From contig NZ_WKJJ01000004.1 of NCBI RefSeq assembly GCF_009674485.1, positions 363,076-427,075 of the forward strand: DNA of 64,000 bases, given 5' to 3'. The notes under the pieces are model-generated. The model was not told the DNA's origin. It ran no database searches and saw only the letters and a program-made list of their open reading frames with translations. This DNA comes from Pseudoduganella rivuli. Lineage in GTDB: Bacteria > Pseudomonadota > Gammaproteobacteria > Burkholderiales > Burkholderiaceae_D. The position numbers and the translations under genes are program-made. Positions 10,224 to 18,830 of the stretch are shown here, piece by piece; position 1 is the first letter of the stretch; every line of letters begins with the position of its first letter.

Positions 10224-10499
10224 CTAGGCTGTTGGCGCGATCCGGAAACCATTGCCTGGCAATGCCGCGTCCACCTGTGTCACCTGCACGTCGTCGACCC
10301 GCGCCGCCGACGGTCCCTTGCGGGCCCACGCGACGATCTGGTCAATGGCGGGCGCCGCGCCTTGCACGCACGCTTCCACCGTGCCGTCGCGCCGGTTGCG
10401 CACCCAGCCCGCCAGTCCCAGTTCGGTGGCATGGTTGGCGAAGGCATAGCGGTAGCCTACGCCCTGGACCCGTCCCGCCACCACAATCCGCATCGCCAT
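10224..10499 (-). CDS. Acylphosphatase
   Basis: A 91-aa protein of the exact size of acylphosphatases, which hydrolyse carboxyl-phosphate bonds. The signature GRVQGVGYRYAFANHATELGLAGWVRNRRDGTVE supplies the conserved Arg of the GYR segment and the Asn of the WVRN segment. An AGGAGG site 6 bp upstream fixes the start at 10499. It lies 9 bp after the PHA synthase stop, so the two are probably cotranscribed, although no functional link is known. Confidence 0.92.
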   Translation of the reverse strand: MAMRIVVAGRVQGVGYRYAFANHATELGLAGWVRNRRDGTVEACVQGAAPAIDQIVAWARKGPSAARVDDVQVTQVDAALPGNGFRIAPTA

Positions 10500-10508
10500 G
10501 GCAGCCTC

Positions 10509-12233
10509 CTATTTCACGAGTACATACTGGCCCGGCGCGTCGTCCAGCGCCGGATACACAGGCGAGCCCATGGCGGGCGGCGTCACGGGGCCGCCGGAAA
10601 GCCCTTGCAGCCACGCCAGCCATGCCGGCCACCATGAGCCTTGCTGTTCCGGCACCGCGCCGGCCCAGGAGTCGGGATCCGTATACGGCATGCCCTGCAT
10701 CCGCGTGCCCAGCCGGTAGTGGCGGTGCGGGTGGCCCGGTTCGCTGATGATGCCGGCATTATGGCCGCCGCTCGTCAGGACGAACGTCAGTTCCCCGCTG
10801 GTCAGGTTATGCAGTTTATAGACGGAGCGCCACGGCGACACGTGGTCCGTTTCCGTGCCCACGCAAAACAACGGCGCGCCGATATCGCTGAGGGAGACCG
10901 GCCGGCCGTCGACCGGATAGCGTCCTTCGCTGAGCCGGTCTTCCAGGAACAGCCAGCGCAAATACTGGCTGTGCATGCGGGCCGGCATGCGCGTGGTATC
11001 CATGTTCCACGCCATCAAGTCGTTGATGTCCGTGGTTTCACCGAGCAGGTACTGGTTGATCATGCGCGACCACAGCAAATCGTAGGAGCGCAGCATCTGG
11101 AACGCGCCCGCCATTTGCTCGGCTTTCAGGTAACCGGTTTCCGCCAGTTGCGCTTCGATCAGGCTGACCTGGCTTTCATCGATAAACAGGCCCAGTTCGC
11201 CCGGCTCGCTGAAGTCCGTCTGCGCGGCAAACAAGGTCAGCGATTTCAGGCGCTGGTCGCCGCCGCGCGCCAGCGCCGCCGCGCCGATGGCGGCCAGGGT
11301 GCCGCCCAGGCAATAGCCGGCCACGTGCACGCGCGCGTCCGGCACGATGTTGCACACGGCATCGAGCGCGTCGAACATGCCGCGCTTCAGGTAATCGTCC
11401 ATGCCGAGGTCGCGGTCGGCCGCATCGGGGTTTTTCCACGAAATGCAGAACACCGTGTGGCCCTCGCCAACCAGGTAGCGGATCAGCGAATTGCGGGGCG
11501 ACAGGTCGAGGATGTAGTACTTCATGATCCAGGCCGGCACCATCAGCACCGGTTCCGGATGCACCTGTCCCGTGGCGGGGCTGTACTGGATCAGCTCCAT
11601 CAACTCGTTGCGCAACACCACCTTGCCCGGCGTGATGGCCACCTGCCGGCCCGGCACATAGTCTTCCAGGCCCGGTTGCGGGCTGTCGCCGAGTTTGCGC
11701 AGGGTATCGGCGGCCAGCGCCTGCGCGCCCCGCCCGACATTCGCGCCCCATTCGCCGGCCGTGCGTTGCAACACCGTGGGGTTGCTGAACCACAGGTTGC
11801 CGGGCGACGTCACATCCAGCCACTGGCGGGCCAGGAAAGACAGCACATCTTCATGGTGCTGGCTGACGCCCCACACGCCCCGCACCGCCTGTTCCCACCA
11901 GTGCTGGCGCAGCAGGAAGGTCTTGCGCCACACGTGGAAGGGCCAGTTGCGCCATTCCGGCGCGGCAAAACGGCGATCGCGCGACGCCGGCGTTTCCTCA
12001 CCCACGGGTTGCAGCATCGCCGCGGCCAGCTCGACCGTCTCCTGCCAGGCCAGCCACGCCAAGTCCATTTGCCGGCCGGGTGACAGCGCCAGATGGCTGG
12101 CCCAGTCCAGCGCCGCCAGCCGTATGGATTCCGGCGACAGCGCATGGCACTGCCGTGCCCACGCCGCGTGCACGTGCGGATCGAGCGCCTGCGCCATGGT
12201 GCGCGACGCGGCGGGTGGAGTCGTTGTGAGCAT
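10509..12233 (-). CDS. phaC: PHA synthase, PhaC class I-like
   Basis: A 574-aa polyhydroxyalkanoate polymerase. An N-terminal PhaC_N region is followed by an alpha/beta-hydrolase core. The nucleophile is Cys308 in the lipase-like box GYCLGG. The catalytic Asp lies in GTETDHVSPW and the His in SGGHNAG near the C-terminus. It would polymerise 3-hydroxyacyl-CoA on granules. The ATG at 12233 has a GGGGA site, whereas an alternative GTG at 12260 has poorer spacing. No phaB or phasin gene is adjacent. The GYCLGG box differs slightly from the GxCxG of model PhaC, so a divergent paralogue is possible. Confidence 0.85.
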   Translation of the reverse strand: MLTTTPPAASRTMAQALDPHVHAAWARQCHALSPESIRLAALDWASHLALSPGRQMDLAWLAWQETVELAAAMLQPVGEETPASRDRRFAAPEWRNWPFHVWRKTFLLRQHWWEQAVRGVWGVSQHHEDVLSFLARQWLDVTSPGNLWFSNPTVLQRTAGEWGANVGRGAQALAADTLRKLGDSPQPGLEDYVPGRQVAITPGKVVLRNELMELIQYSPATGQVHPEPVLMVPAWIMKYYILDLSPRNSLIRYLVGEGHTVFCISWKNPDAADRDLGMDDYLKRGMFDALDAVCNIVPDARVHVAGYCLGGTLAAIGAAALARGGDQRLKSLTLFAAQTDFSEPGELGLFIDESQVSLIEAQLAETGYLKAEQMAGAFQMLRSYDLLWSRMINQYLLGETTDINDLMAWNMDTTRMPARMHSQYLRWLFLEDRLSEGRYPVDGRPVSLSDIGAPLFCVGTETDHVSPWRSVYKLHNLTSGELTFVLTSGGHNAGIISEPGHPHRHYRLGTRMQGMPYTDPDSWAGAVPEQQGSWWPAWLAWLQGLSGGPVTPPAMGSPVYPALDDAPGQYVLVK

Positions 12234-12336
12234 CGATGTTCCCCTTTGCGCGGAAATCACATATGATTCACAAATTAACTTAAATACGTAAAAACTGTAT
12301 CAATAATTCCAGGCCAACCCTAACGGAACCGACATA

Positions 12337-13116
12337 ATGAACGAATATCAGGATATCGTGGTAGAACCCGCCACCTCCGGTGTGCAAGTGATCCGCTTCA
12401 ACCGTCCCCAATCGAAAAACGCGTTGCGCAATGCGACCTTGCGCGAAGTGGTGGCGGCGCTGGCCGTGGCCAATGACGACGCTGGCGTCCGCGCGGTGGT
12501 GATCACCGGGGGCGACGAGATTTTCGCCGCCGGAGCGGACATCCATGAAATGGCGGCGCTCGACGCGATTTCCGCCGCGCGCGACGTGCGTCCCCAGTAC
12601 TGGCGCGCCATCGCCGGCTTTTCCAAACCCCTGGTTGCCGCCGTCAATGGCTATGCGCTGGGCGCCGGCTGTGAAATGCTGATGCATGCCGATATCGTGG
12701 TGGCAGGCGAATCGGCCCGCATCGGCCAGCCGGAAATCAATCTCGGCGTGATCCCTGGCGCGGGCGGCACGCAGCGCCTGGTGCGCACAGTGGGCAAGCC
12801 GCTGGCCATGAAAATGGTGCTGGGCGGAGAAATGATTTCCGCCGAACGCGCGCTGGCGGCGGGACTGGTCAGCGACGTGGTGCCGGATGGCGACGTGATG
12901 GCGACGGCCATGGCGCAGGCGCAGCGCATCGCGCAAAAGTCGCCGCTGGCGGTGGCGCTGGCCAAGGAAGCGGTATTGCGCTCATTTGAAATGCACCTGG
13001 AAGCGGGCTTGCAGTTCGAGCGCAAATCGTTCTCGCTGCTGGCGGCCAGCGATGACCGCAAGGAGGGGATTGCGGCGTTCCTGGAAAAGCGTACGCCGAA
13101 TTTCCACGGCAAATAA
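12337..13116 (+). CDS. Enoyl-CoA hydratase/isomerase
   Basis: A 259-aa crotonase-family protein. The oxyanion-hole segments AAGADIHEM and NGYALGAGCEM are present. So are both catalytic Glu positions, in GCEML and in IGQPEINLGVIPGAGG, which supports hydration of trans-2-enoyl-CoA. The sequence is PaaF-like. It is divergent from phaC across about 100 bp and may feed hydroxyacyl-CoA to PHA or take part in aromatic-acid degradation. Confidence 0.9.
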   Translation: MNEYQDIVVEPATSGVQVIRFNRPQSKNALRNATLREVVAALAVANDDAGVRAVVITGGDEIFAAGADIHEMAALDAISAARDVRPQYWRAIAGFSKPLVAAVNGYALGAGCEMLMHADIVVAGESARIGQPEINLGVIPGAGGTQRLVRTVGKPLAMKMVLGGEMISAERALAAGLVSDVVPDGDVMATAMAQAQRIAQKSPLAVALAKEAVLRSFEMHLEAGLQFERKSFSLLAASDDRKEGIAAFLEKRTPNFHGK

Positions 13117-13148
13117 GCCGCCCCACGGATTTCAAGGCAACGACAAGT

Positions 13149-14480
13149 TTAGCTGCGCGGCCTGACGCCGGCCAGCAATGCCCCCGCGCTCAATACCAAC
13201 AGGCCCGCCAGCAAATACAGCGCCACATCCATGCTCCCGGTGGCTGTCTTGATCTGCCCGATGGCCCACGGCCCGGCAATGCCGCTGGTAATGCCCACGC
13301 TGGAAATGAGGGCAATGCCGCCGGCGCGGACCGGCGCGGGCAGGTACGCGGTGGGAATCGCCCAGAAGATCGGCAACGCGGAAAAGATCAGCGCGGTGGC
13401 CAGCGACAGCAAGGCCAGCGCGGCGGCCAGGCTGCCCGGATGTGTCGTCAACAGGCCCAGCGCCATCGCGCCTCCCAGTGCGCACACCGCGAAGCATTCG
13501 CGGTGGCGCGCCTTGCGGTCGGCCATGCGGGCGATCACCAGCACGCCTATGGCGCCGATCGCATTGGGAATCACTGAATACAGGCTCACCTGCACCACGT
13601 CGCGCACGCCGAAATCGCGGATCATCAGCGGCATCCAGAAACTCAACGTCAGCGACGCGCAGGTCAGCGCGAAATAGACGAATGCAAACAGGTAAATGCG
13701 GGGATTGGACAGCGCGCCGGACAGGCCGTGGTTGCCGCCGCCGGCCGGCCCGGTGGATAATTCATCCGACAGGTTGGCCGCCAGCCGCGCTTTTTCCGGC
13801 GGCGACAGCCATGCCGCTTGCGCCGGGCGGTCATCCAGCCAGACGTGGGCAATCACGGCCAGCAGCAGCGCGGGCGCGCCTTCGATGGCGAACATCCACT
13901 GCCAGCCTTTCATGCCCAGCACGCCGGCCATGTCGCGCATGATCCAGCCGGAAACCAGCCCGCCCAGCACGCCCGCGACGGCAACGCCGGCAAAGAAATA
14001 CGACAGCACGGAGGCGCGGCGCAATGCCGGATACCAGTATGTCAGGTACAGCACGATGCCGGGAAAAAAGCCCGCTTCAAACACGCCCAGCATGAAGCGC
14101 AGCGCATAGAACTGTGCAGGCGTGTTCACCATCGACATGCAGACCGACGCCGCGCCCCACAGCAGCATAATGCGCACGAAGGTCTTGCGGGCGCCGAATC
14201 TTTCCAGCAGCAGGTTGCTGGGCACTTCGAACAGCACGTAGCCCATGTAAAACACTGCCGCGCCCAGGCCGTACATGGCGTCGGAAAAGCCCAGGTCCTG
14301 CTTCATTTGCAACTGTGCGAAGCCGATATTGATGCGGTCCAGGAACGAGATGACGTAGCAGACGAACAGGAACGGGATAATGCGCAGCGATACCTTGCGG
14401 TAGAGCGCGTGGTCCTGGGCGGAAGGTTCGGCGGCGGCCAGCGGCTGCGCGCCGTGGCGGGGATTGACGGTGGTGTGCAT
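13149..14480 (-). CDS. MFS transporter, ACS (anion:cation symporter) family
   Basis: A 443-aa, 12-helix carrier. It starts MHTTVNPRHG, and a longer upstream frame lacks the family pattern. Helix 1 contains LFVCYVISFLDRINIGFAQLQM, the typical ACS signature, followed by GYVLFEVPSNLLLERFGAR. Relatives import aromatic acids, galactonate or phthalate. It lies downstream of a LysR gene in the same direction, with a large palindrome between, in a block with an FAD monooxygenase. An aromatic or organic acid is therefore the likely substrate. Confidence 0.88.
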   Translation of the reverse strand: MHTTVNPRHGAQPLAAAEPSAQDHALYRKVSLRIIPFLFVCYVISFLDRINIGFAQLQMKQDLGFSDAMYGLGAAVFYMGYVLFEVPSNLLLERFGARKTFVRIMLLWGAASVCMSMVNTPAQFYALRFMLGVFEAGFFPGIVLYLTYWYPALRRASVLSYFFAGVAVAGVLGGLVSGWIMRDMAGVLGMKGWQWMFAIEGAPALLLAVIAHVWLDDRPAQAAWLSPPEKARLAANLSDELSTGPAGGGNHGLSGALSNPRIYLFAFVYFALTCASLTLSFWMPLMIRDFGVRDVVQVSLYSVIPNAIGAIGVLVIARMADRKARHRECFAVCALGGAMALGLLTTHPGSLAAALALLSLATALIFSALPIFWAIPTAYLPAPVRAGGIALISSVGITSGIAGPWAIGQIKTATGSMDVALYLLAGLLVLSAGALLAGVRPRS

Positions 14481-14571
14481 GGCTTGTCTCTTATCGTTTG
14501 AATGGAACGGCGCGGTGGCCGGCGATAAGATGGTAGGAGCACCCCGGTTATGTGCAAATAGCGTGCATCTC

Positions 14572-14604
14572 ATAGCCAATATGAACCGCGTTCATATCGG
14601 CTAT
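14572..14604. promoter_or_regulatory. Large palindrome between LysR stop and MFS promoter
   Basis: ATAGCC-A-ATATGAAC pairs with GTTCATAT-C-GGCTAT around a CGC centre, giving 14 of 15 symmetric positions. The right arm contains the LysR stop codon and the centre lies about 108 bp before the MFS start. It could be an operator for the carrier or a transcript-end hairpin. No T-run is seen. Confidence 0.5.
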
Positions 14605-15524
14605 TCCGGCAGCGTGTCGAACACGTCTTTTACCAGCTTGCGCAGCCAGGAATTGGCGGCATCGTGGTGGAAGCGCGGATGCCAGTGCTGCCGGATCGCG
14701 AACGGGGGCACGCTGACGGGCGTTTCCACCATGCGCACGCTCTTGTAGCCGGCGAACTTGGTGGCCAGTTCGCGCGGCACCGTGGCGATCAGGTCGGGAT
14801 TCTGCTCGATGATCATGGGCACGGTCAGGAAATGCGGTGTGGTCAGGTAGACGCGCCGCTGGCCCGCCAACTGGTCGATAATCGCGTCATAGCCATCTTC
14901 CCGGCGCCCCGACAAGGACACGACGATGTGTTCCATTTCCAGGAATTGGTCCAAAGGAATCTGTTCGCCGATGCGGCGGTTGCGCCGGTTGACGATGGTG
15001 ACGAACGAGCGGGTAAACAACTGTTGCTGGAATAATCCTTCCGGTACCGCGTGCAGGGAACCCAGCGCCAGGTCGGCTTCGCCCGATTCCAGCACGCCGG
15101 GAATTTGCCGCATCGGCACCTGCAAGGTGCGCAGCGTGCAACCGGGCGCGGTTTCCCGCAGCCGCGTTATCAGGCGGGGCAGGAAAATCAATTCGCCCAT
15201 ATCGGTCAGGCACAGTGAAAAAGTGCGGTGCGCCACGGCGGCGTCAAAACCCTCGCGCACCAGCAATTCGCCCCGCACCGTGCCCATGACGGCCAGCACG
15301 GGCGCGCGCAACTCCAGCGCTTTCGGTGTCGGCTGCATGCCGCCGCCGGTTTTCATGAACAGCGGATCGCCGAAAAACAGGCGCAGGCGCTTCAGCGCAT
15401 GGCTGACGGCGCTCTGCGACATGGCCAGTTCCTCGGCCGCGCGGCTGACGTTGCCGACGCGGATCAGGGCGTCGAATACCGGCAGCAGGTTCAGGTCCAG
15501 TTCCGTATTATGAAGAGGATTCAT
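14601..15524 (-). CDS. LysR-family regulator, NahR/NodD-like
   Basis: A 307-aa LysR protein. Its start LDLNLLPVFDALIRVGNVSRAAEELAMSQSAVSHALKRLR is typical of the NahR/LinR/NodD branch, which often senses aromatic acids. It is divergent from the MBL-fold/FAD monooxygenase operon across 98 bp and stands upstream of the MFS gene in the same direction, so it could control both. An ATTCAT-N7-ATGAAT repeat (15519-15537) overlaps its start codon and may be an autoregulatory site. Confidence 0.9.
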   Translation of the reverse strand: MNPLHNTELDLNLLPVFDALIRVGNVSRAAEELAMSQSAVSHALKRLRLFFGDPLFMKTGGGMQPTPKALELRAPVLAVMGTVRGELLVREGFDAAVAHRTFSLCLTDMGELIFLPRLITRLRETAPGCTLRTLQVPMRQIPGVLESGEADLALGSLHAVPEGLFQQQLFTRSFVTIVNRRNRRIGEQIPLDQFLEMEHIVVSLSGRREDGYDAIIDQLAGQRRVYLTTPHFLTVPMIIEQNPDLIATVPRELATKFAGYKSVRMVETPVSVPPFAIRQHWHPRFHHDAANSWLRKLVKDVFDTLPE

Positions 15525-15622
15525 AGTTTTAATGAATGACTAGCGATTTACACATAATACGCCAGGCCGTATCGTTTTGCTTGCCGACACAATGGATCGG
15601 AAACACATCAGGAGATAGCATC

Positions 15623-16585
15623 GTGGCAGAAAAAAAATTCGCATCGCAGGCCGACCTGGAAGAAAAAAAGACCAGCTTCATCAAGTTATCCGACAATGCA
15701 TATGCCTATACGGCGGAGGGCGACCCGAATTCCGGCGTCATCATTGGCGACGACAGCGTGATGGTGATCGACACCACGGCCACCCCGGTGATGGCGCAGG
15801 CGCTGATCAGGCATATCCGCAGCGTGACGGACTTGCCGATCAAATACGTGGTGCTGTCGCATTACCACGCGGTGCGCGTGCTGGGCGCTTCGGCCTATTT
15901 CAATGAAGGCGCCGAGCAGATCATCGCGTCGCGCGGCACCTATGAACTGATCGTCGAACGGGGCGAACAGGACATGCAGTCGGAAATCGAACGCTTCCCC
16001 CGCCTGTTCGCCGGCGTGGAATCGGTGCCGGGCCTGAGCTGGCCGACCATGGTGTTCGAGAAGGAAATGACGATCTTCATGGGCAAGCTGGAAGTGCGGC
16101 TGGCGCATATCGGCATGGGGCACACCAAGGGCGACACCATCGCGTGGATTCCATCGCAAAAAATCTGCTTTTCGGGCGACCTGGTGGAATTCGACGCGGC
16201 GGCCTACACGGGCGACGCCCAGCTCGAAGAATGGCCGGCCACGCTGGAAGCGCTGCGCGCGCTGGAACCGCAAAAGCTGGTGCCGGGACGGGGACCGGCG
16301 CTGGTGACGCCGGAACAAGTCAATGCCGGTATCGATTACACGAAGGATTTTGTCACGACCCTGCTGGGCAGCGCGAAAGAAGCCGTGAAGGAAGGGCTGG
16401 ACTTGAAAGGCGCCATGCGCCACGTGCGCTCGAAGATGGATCCGAAATTCGGCCACGTGTTCATTTATGAGCATTGCCTGCCGTTCGACGTGACCCGCGC
16501 CGTCGATGAAGCACAGGGCATCAAGCACCCGCGCATCTGGACCGCGCAGCGCGACCAGGAAATGTGGCATGCGCTGCAAGACTGA
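15623..16585 (+). CDS. MBL-fold hydrolase with altered metal motif
   Basis: A 320-aa metallo-beta-lactamase-fold protein. A GTG start is chosen because AGGAGA lies 7 bp upstream, and the longer frame has no family support. The fold pattern is clear, with GVIIGDDSVMVIDT, GHTKGDTIAWIP and FSGDLVEFD. However, the HxHxDH motif reads His80-Tyr-His82-Ala-Val84-Arg85, so the Asp and His that bind the second metal are absent. It is 25 bp upstream of an FAD monooxygenase and probably works in the same aromatic or ring-opening pathway. Reaction unknown. Confidence 0.8.
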   Translation: MAEKKFASQADLEEKKTSFIKLSDNAYAYTAEGDPNSGVIIGDDSVMVIDTTATPVMAQALIRHIRSVTDLPIKYVVLSHYHAVRVLGASAYFNEGAEQIIASRGTYELIVERGEQDMQSEIERFPRLFAGVESVPGLSWPTMVFEKEMTIFMGKLEVRLAHIGMGHTKGDTIAWIPSQKICFSGDLVEFDAAAYTGDAQLEEWPATLEALRALEPQKLVPGRGPALVTPEQVNAGIDYTKDFVTTLLGSAKEAVKEGLDLKGAMRHVRSKMDPKFGHVFIYEHCLPFDVTRAVDEAQGIKHPRIWTAQRDQEMWHALQD

Positions 16586-16610
16586 GGCCGGGACTGAAGG
16601 GGAGGATGAC

Positions 16611-18272
16611 ATGGATTATCAACACCAGACATTCGATTACACCGCCGCGGCCGGCTCGGGCAAGGGCGGCCACCATCCGGTCGTGGTGGTGGGCGCCGGC
16701 CCGGTCGGCCTGGCCACGGCCATCGACCTGGCGCAGCAGGGCATGCCGGTATTGCTGCTCGACGACGACAACAAACTGTCGGTGGGTTCGCGCGCCATCT
16801 GTTTTTCCAAGCGCACGCTGGAAATCTTCGACCGCCTGCACTGCGGCCGGCGCATGCTGGACAAGGGCGTCAGCTGGAACGTGGGCCGCGTGTTCATGCA
16901 GGACCAGCCGGTCTACAGTTTCGACCTGTTGCCGGAGCAGGGGCACCAGTATCCGGCTTTCATCAACCTGCAGCAGTATTACGTGGAAGGGTACCTGTAC
17001 GAGCGGGCGGCCCAGCTGGATAACCTGGAAATCCGCTGGTCCAGCAAGGTCACGGGGCTGACGCAGTACGACGGCCATGTGGAACTGGCCGTGGCGGCGC
17101 CGGACGGCGATTACGCGGTGCGGGCATCCTACGTGGTGGCGGCCGATGGCGGGCGCAGCACCATGCGCGGTTTGCTGGGGCTGGAAAGCCATGGCCGAAC
17201 GTTCCGCGACCGCTTCCTGATCGCCGACGTGAAAATGACGGCGGACTTCCCGTCGGAACGGTGGTTCTGGTTCGACCCGCCATTCCACCGGGGCCAGTCG
17301 GTGCTGCTGCACCGCCAGCCCGACAACGTGTGGCGCATCGACTTCCAGCTGGGCTGGGATGCGGACCCGGTGGCGGAAAAAGAACCGGAGCGGGTGATCC
17401 CCCGCATCCGCGCGCTGCTGGGCAAGGACGTGGACTTCGAGCTGGAATGGGTATCGATCTATACGTTCTGCTGCCTGCGCATGGATGCGTTCCGCCATGG
17501 CCGCGTGCTGTTCGCCGGCGATTCCGCGCATGGCGTGTCGCCGTTCGGCGCGCGAGGCGCCAACAGCGGCGTCCAGGACGCGGAAAACCTCGCGTGGAAA
17601 CTCAGGCTGGTGCTGGAAGGCCGTGCGCCGGACAGCCTGCTGGACACCTATGCGCGGGAACGGGAATATGCGGCCGATGAAAACATCCTGAACTCCACGC
17701 GGGCCACGGATTTCATCACGCCCAAGAGCGATGTGAGCCGCCTGTTCCGCGACGCGGTGCTGCGGTTGGCCAGGGACCATGACTTTGCGCGCAAGCTGGT
17801 CAACAGCGGGCGCCTGTCGCTGCCGTCGACTTACGTGGATTCCGCGCTGAATACGGCGGATACCGATGCATTTGCCGGCGGGCTGCGTCCCGGTGCGCCG
17901 GCGGCCGATGCCCCGGTCACCATGGGTGGCGAGGCGGACTGGTTGTTGCGCAACACGGGCGGCGTGTTCACCGGGATTTACTTTGCCGGTGCGGCGGACG
18001 ATGCGGAGGCGATGCGGGGCTTTGCCGCGCTGGCCGACAGCGGCGTGCCGGTGCGCACGGTGATGGTCGCGCCGCGGGGGCAGGGCGGTAACGGCGTGTT
18101 CGAAGACTGCGAAGGGCTGGCAACGGCCCGCTATGACGCCCGGCCCGGGACATATTACCTGCTGCGACCCGACCAGCACGTCTGCGCCCGCTGGCGCACG
18201 TTCAGCGCCGGCCAGGTACGCGCCGCGCTGGCCCGCGCCACCTGCAACGAACAATCCAAGGAGCTAACATGA
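16611..18272 (+). CDS. FAD-dependent aromatic monooxygenase (MhpA/PheA-like)
   Basis: A 553-aa group A flavoprotein hydroxylase. The dinucleotide motif VVVGAGPVGLATAIDLAQQG is near residue 22. The FAD-binding motif RVLFAGDSAHGVSPFGARGANSG is near 300. A C-terminal thioredoxin-like tail ends YYLLRPDQHVCARW, as in MhpA-type enzymes. GGGGAGG marks the start. It would hydroxylate a phenolic substrate with NAD(P)H and O2. The next gene overlaps it by ATGA. No ring-cleavage dioxygenase is encoded nearby, so the substrate is undetermined. Confidence 0.88.
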   Translation: MDYQHQTFDYTAAAGSGKGGHHPVVVVGAGPVGLATAIDLAQQGMPVLLLDDDNKLSVGSRAICFSKRTLEIFDRLHCGRRMLDKGVSWNVGRVFMQDQPVYSFDLLPEQGHQYPAFINLQQYYVEGYLYERAAQLDNLEIRWSSKVTGLTQYDGHVELAVAAPDGDYAVRASYVVAADGGRSTMRGLLGLESHGRTFRDRFLIADVKMTADFPSERWFWFDPPFHRGQSVLLHRQPDNVWRIDFQLGWDADPVAEKEPERVIPRIRALLGKDVDFELEWVSIYTFCCLRMDAFRHGRVLFAGDSAHGVSPFGARGANSGVQDAENLAWKLRLVLEGRAPDSLLDTYAREREYAADENILNSTRATDFITPKSDVSRLFRDAVLRLARDHDFARKLVNSGRLSLPSTYVDSALNTADTDAFAGGLRPGAPAADAPVTMGGEADWLLRNTGGVFTGIYFAGAADDAEAMRGFAALADSGVPVRTVMVAPRGQGGNGVFEDCEGLATARYDARPGTYYLLRPDQHVCARWRTFSAGQVRAALARATCNEQSKELT

Positions 18273-18505
18273 GCCCGAGCGACAACCAGAAACTGAACCT
18301 GGCGCCCAACCTGTCCGATCCGGACGCCTTCTACGAAGCGCTGATCGACGCGCACCAGGACCTCAGCGCAGACCAAAGCAACATGTTGAATGCGCAACTG
18401 ATCCTGCTGCTGTCCAATCACATCGGCTCCTTGCCCGTGCTGCGCGAAGCGTTCGCCATCGCCCGCGCAGACGCCACCCCGGTGGGGTCAGGCGTGAATT
18501 CGTGA
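18269..18505 (+). CDS. DUF2783 small protein
   Basis: A 78-aa protein starting MSPSDNQKLNLAPNLSDPDAFY, matching the short DUF2783 family commonly found next to this type of FAD monooxygenase. Translation is coupled to the monooxygenase by a 4-nt ATGA overlap. The last six residues and the stop codon are formed by a copy of the repeat described at 18515-18788. The native C-terminus was therefore probably replaced by a repeat insertion. Function unknown. Confidence 0.8.
   Translation: MSPSDNQKLNLAPNLSDPDAFYEALIDAHQDLSADQSNMLNAQLILLLSNHIGSLPVLREAFAIARADATPVGSGVNS
18482..18505 (+). repeat. Partial copy A of the GTGGGGTCAGGCGTG repeat
   Basis: GTGGGGTCAGGCGTG followed by AATTCGTGA lies in the 3' end of the DUF2783 gene and provides its stop. 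It is in the same orientation as the left end of the adjoining element, 33 bp away. Confidence 0.8.
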
Positions 18506-18514
18506 CGGGAATCC

Positions 18515-18788
18515 GTGGGGTCAGGCGTGCAATCGTGCATTCACAGCCTTCCCCACGGACGGGTAGCCTATAGGAGCCGTGCGGTACAAGGCGCCATGGC
18601 TTCAGATAGCGGATTGTGTCACCACTGTTTCCGCGCTGAGCCGGCCCGGGAGGCATGTAGGCATTCTGTCTCGACCGGTGGCCTCGCGGGGGCAGAATGG
18701 CGGTGCATCCCTGCGGTACAAGGGGCGGTGCGGGAATTGCCGGGGCTGCCGGGGCGTGCCGAATGCACAATTGCACGCCTGACCCCAC
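18515..18788. mobile_element. Short element with 28-bp terminal inverted repeats (MITE/REPIN-like)
   Basis: The left end (18515-18542) begins GTGGGGTCAGGCGTGCAATC. The right end (18761-18788) is its reverse complement, with 27 of 28 bases matching. The 274-bp element holds no supported gene, but an internal GCGGTACAAGG motif occurs twice (near 18580 and 18713). Similar GGGGTCAGG ends are typical of REP-type repeats mobilised by RAYT transposases. No transposase is present in the window. Confidence 0.65.
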
Positions 18789-18797
18789 GCCGGGAGC

Positions 18798-18820
18798 GCA
18801 CGATTGCACGCCTGACCCCA
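18798..18820 (-). repeat. Partial copy D of the repeat, inverted
   Basis: GCACGATTGCACGCCTGACC and the next three bases are the inverted form of the repeat. It ends 10 bp from the AraC stop codon, so the element sits exactly between two gene ends. Confidence 0.75.
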
Positions 18821-18830
18821 AGGGGGGGCG

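Noticed and set aside
10641..12083. 480-codon plus-strand frame opposite the PHA synthase
   Set aside because: Low-complexity Arg/His/Ala composition and the opposite strand encodes a well-motifed PhaC.
18515..18830. Short frames in both strands of the repeat element, considered as a transposase remnant
   Set aside because: None shows a Y1 transposase motif such as the HUH pair; the sequence is explained by repeats.
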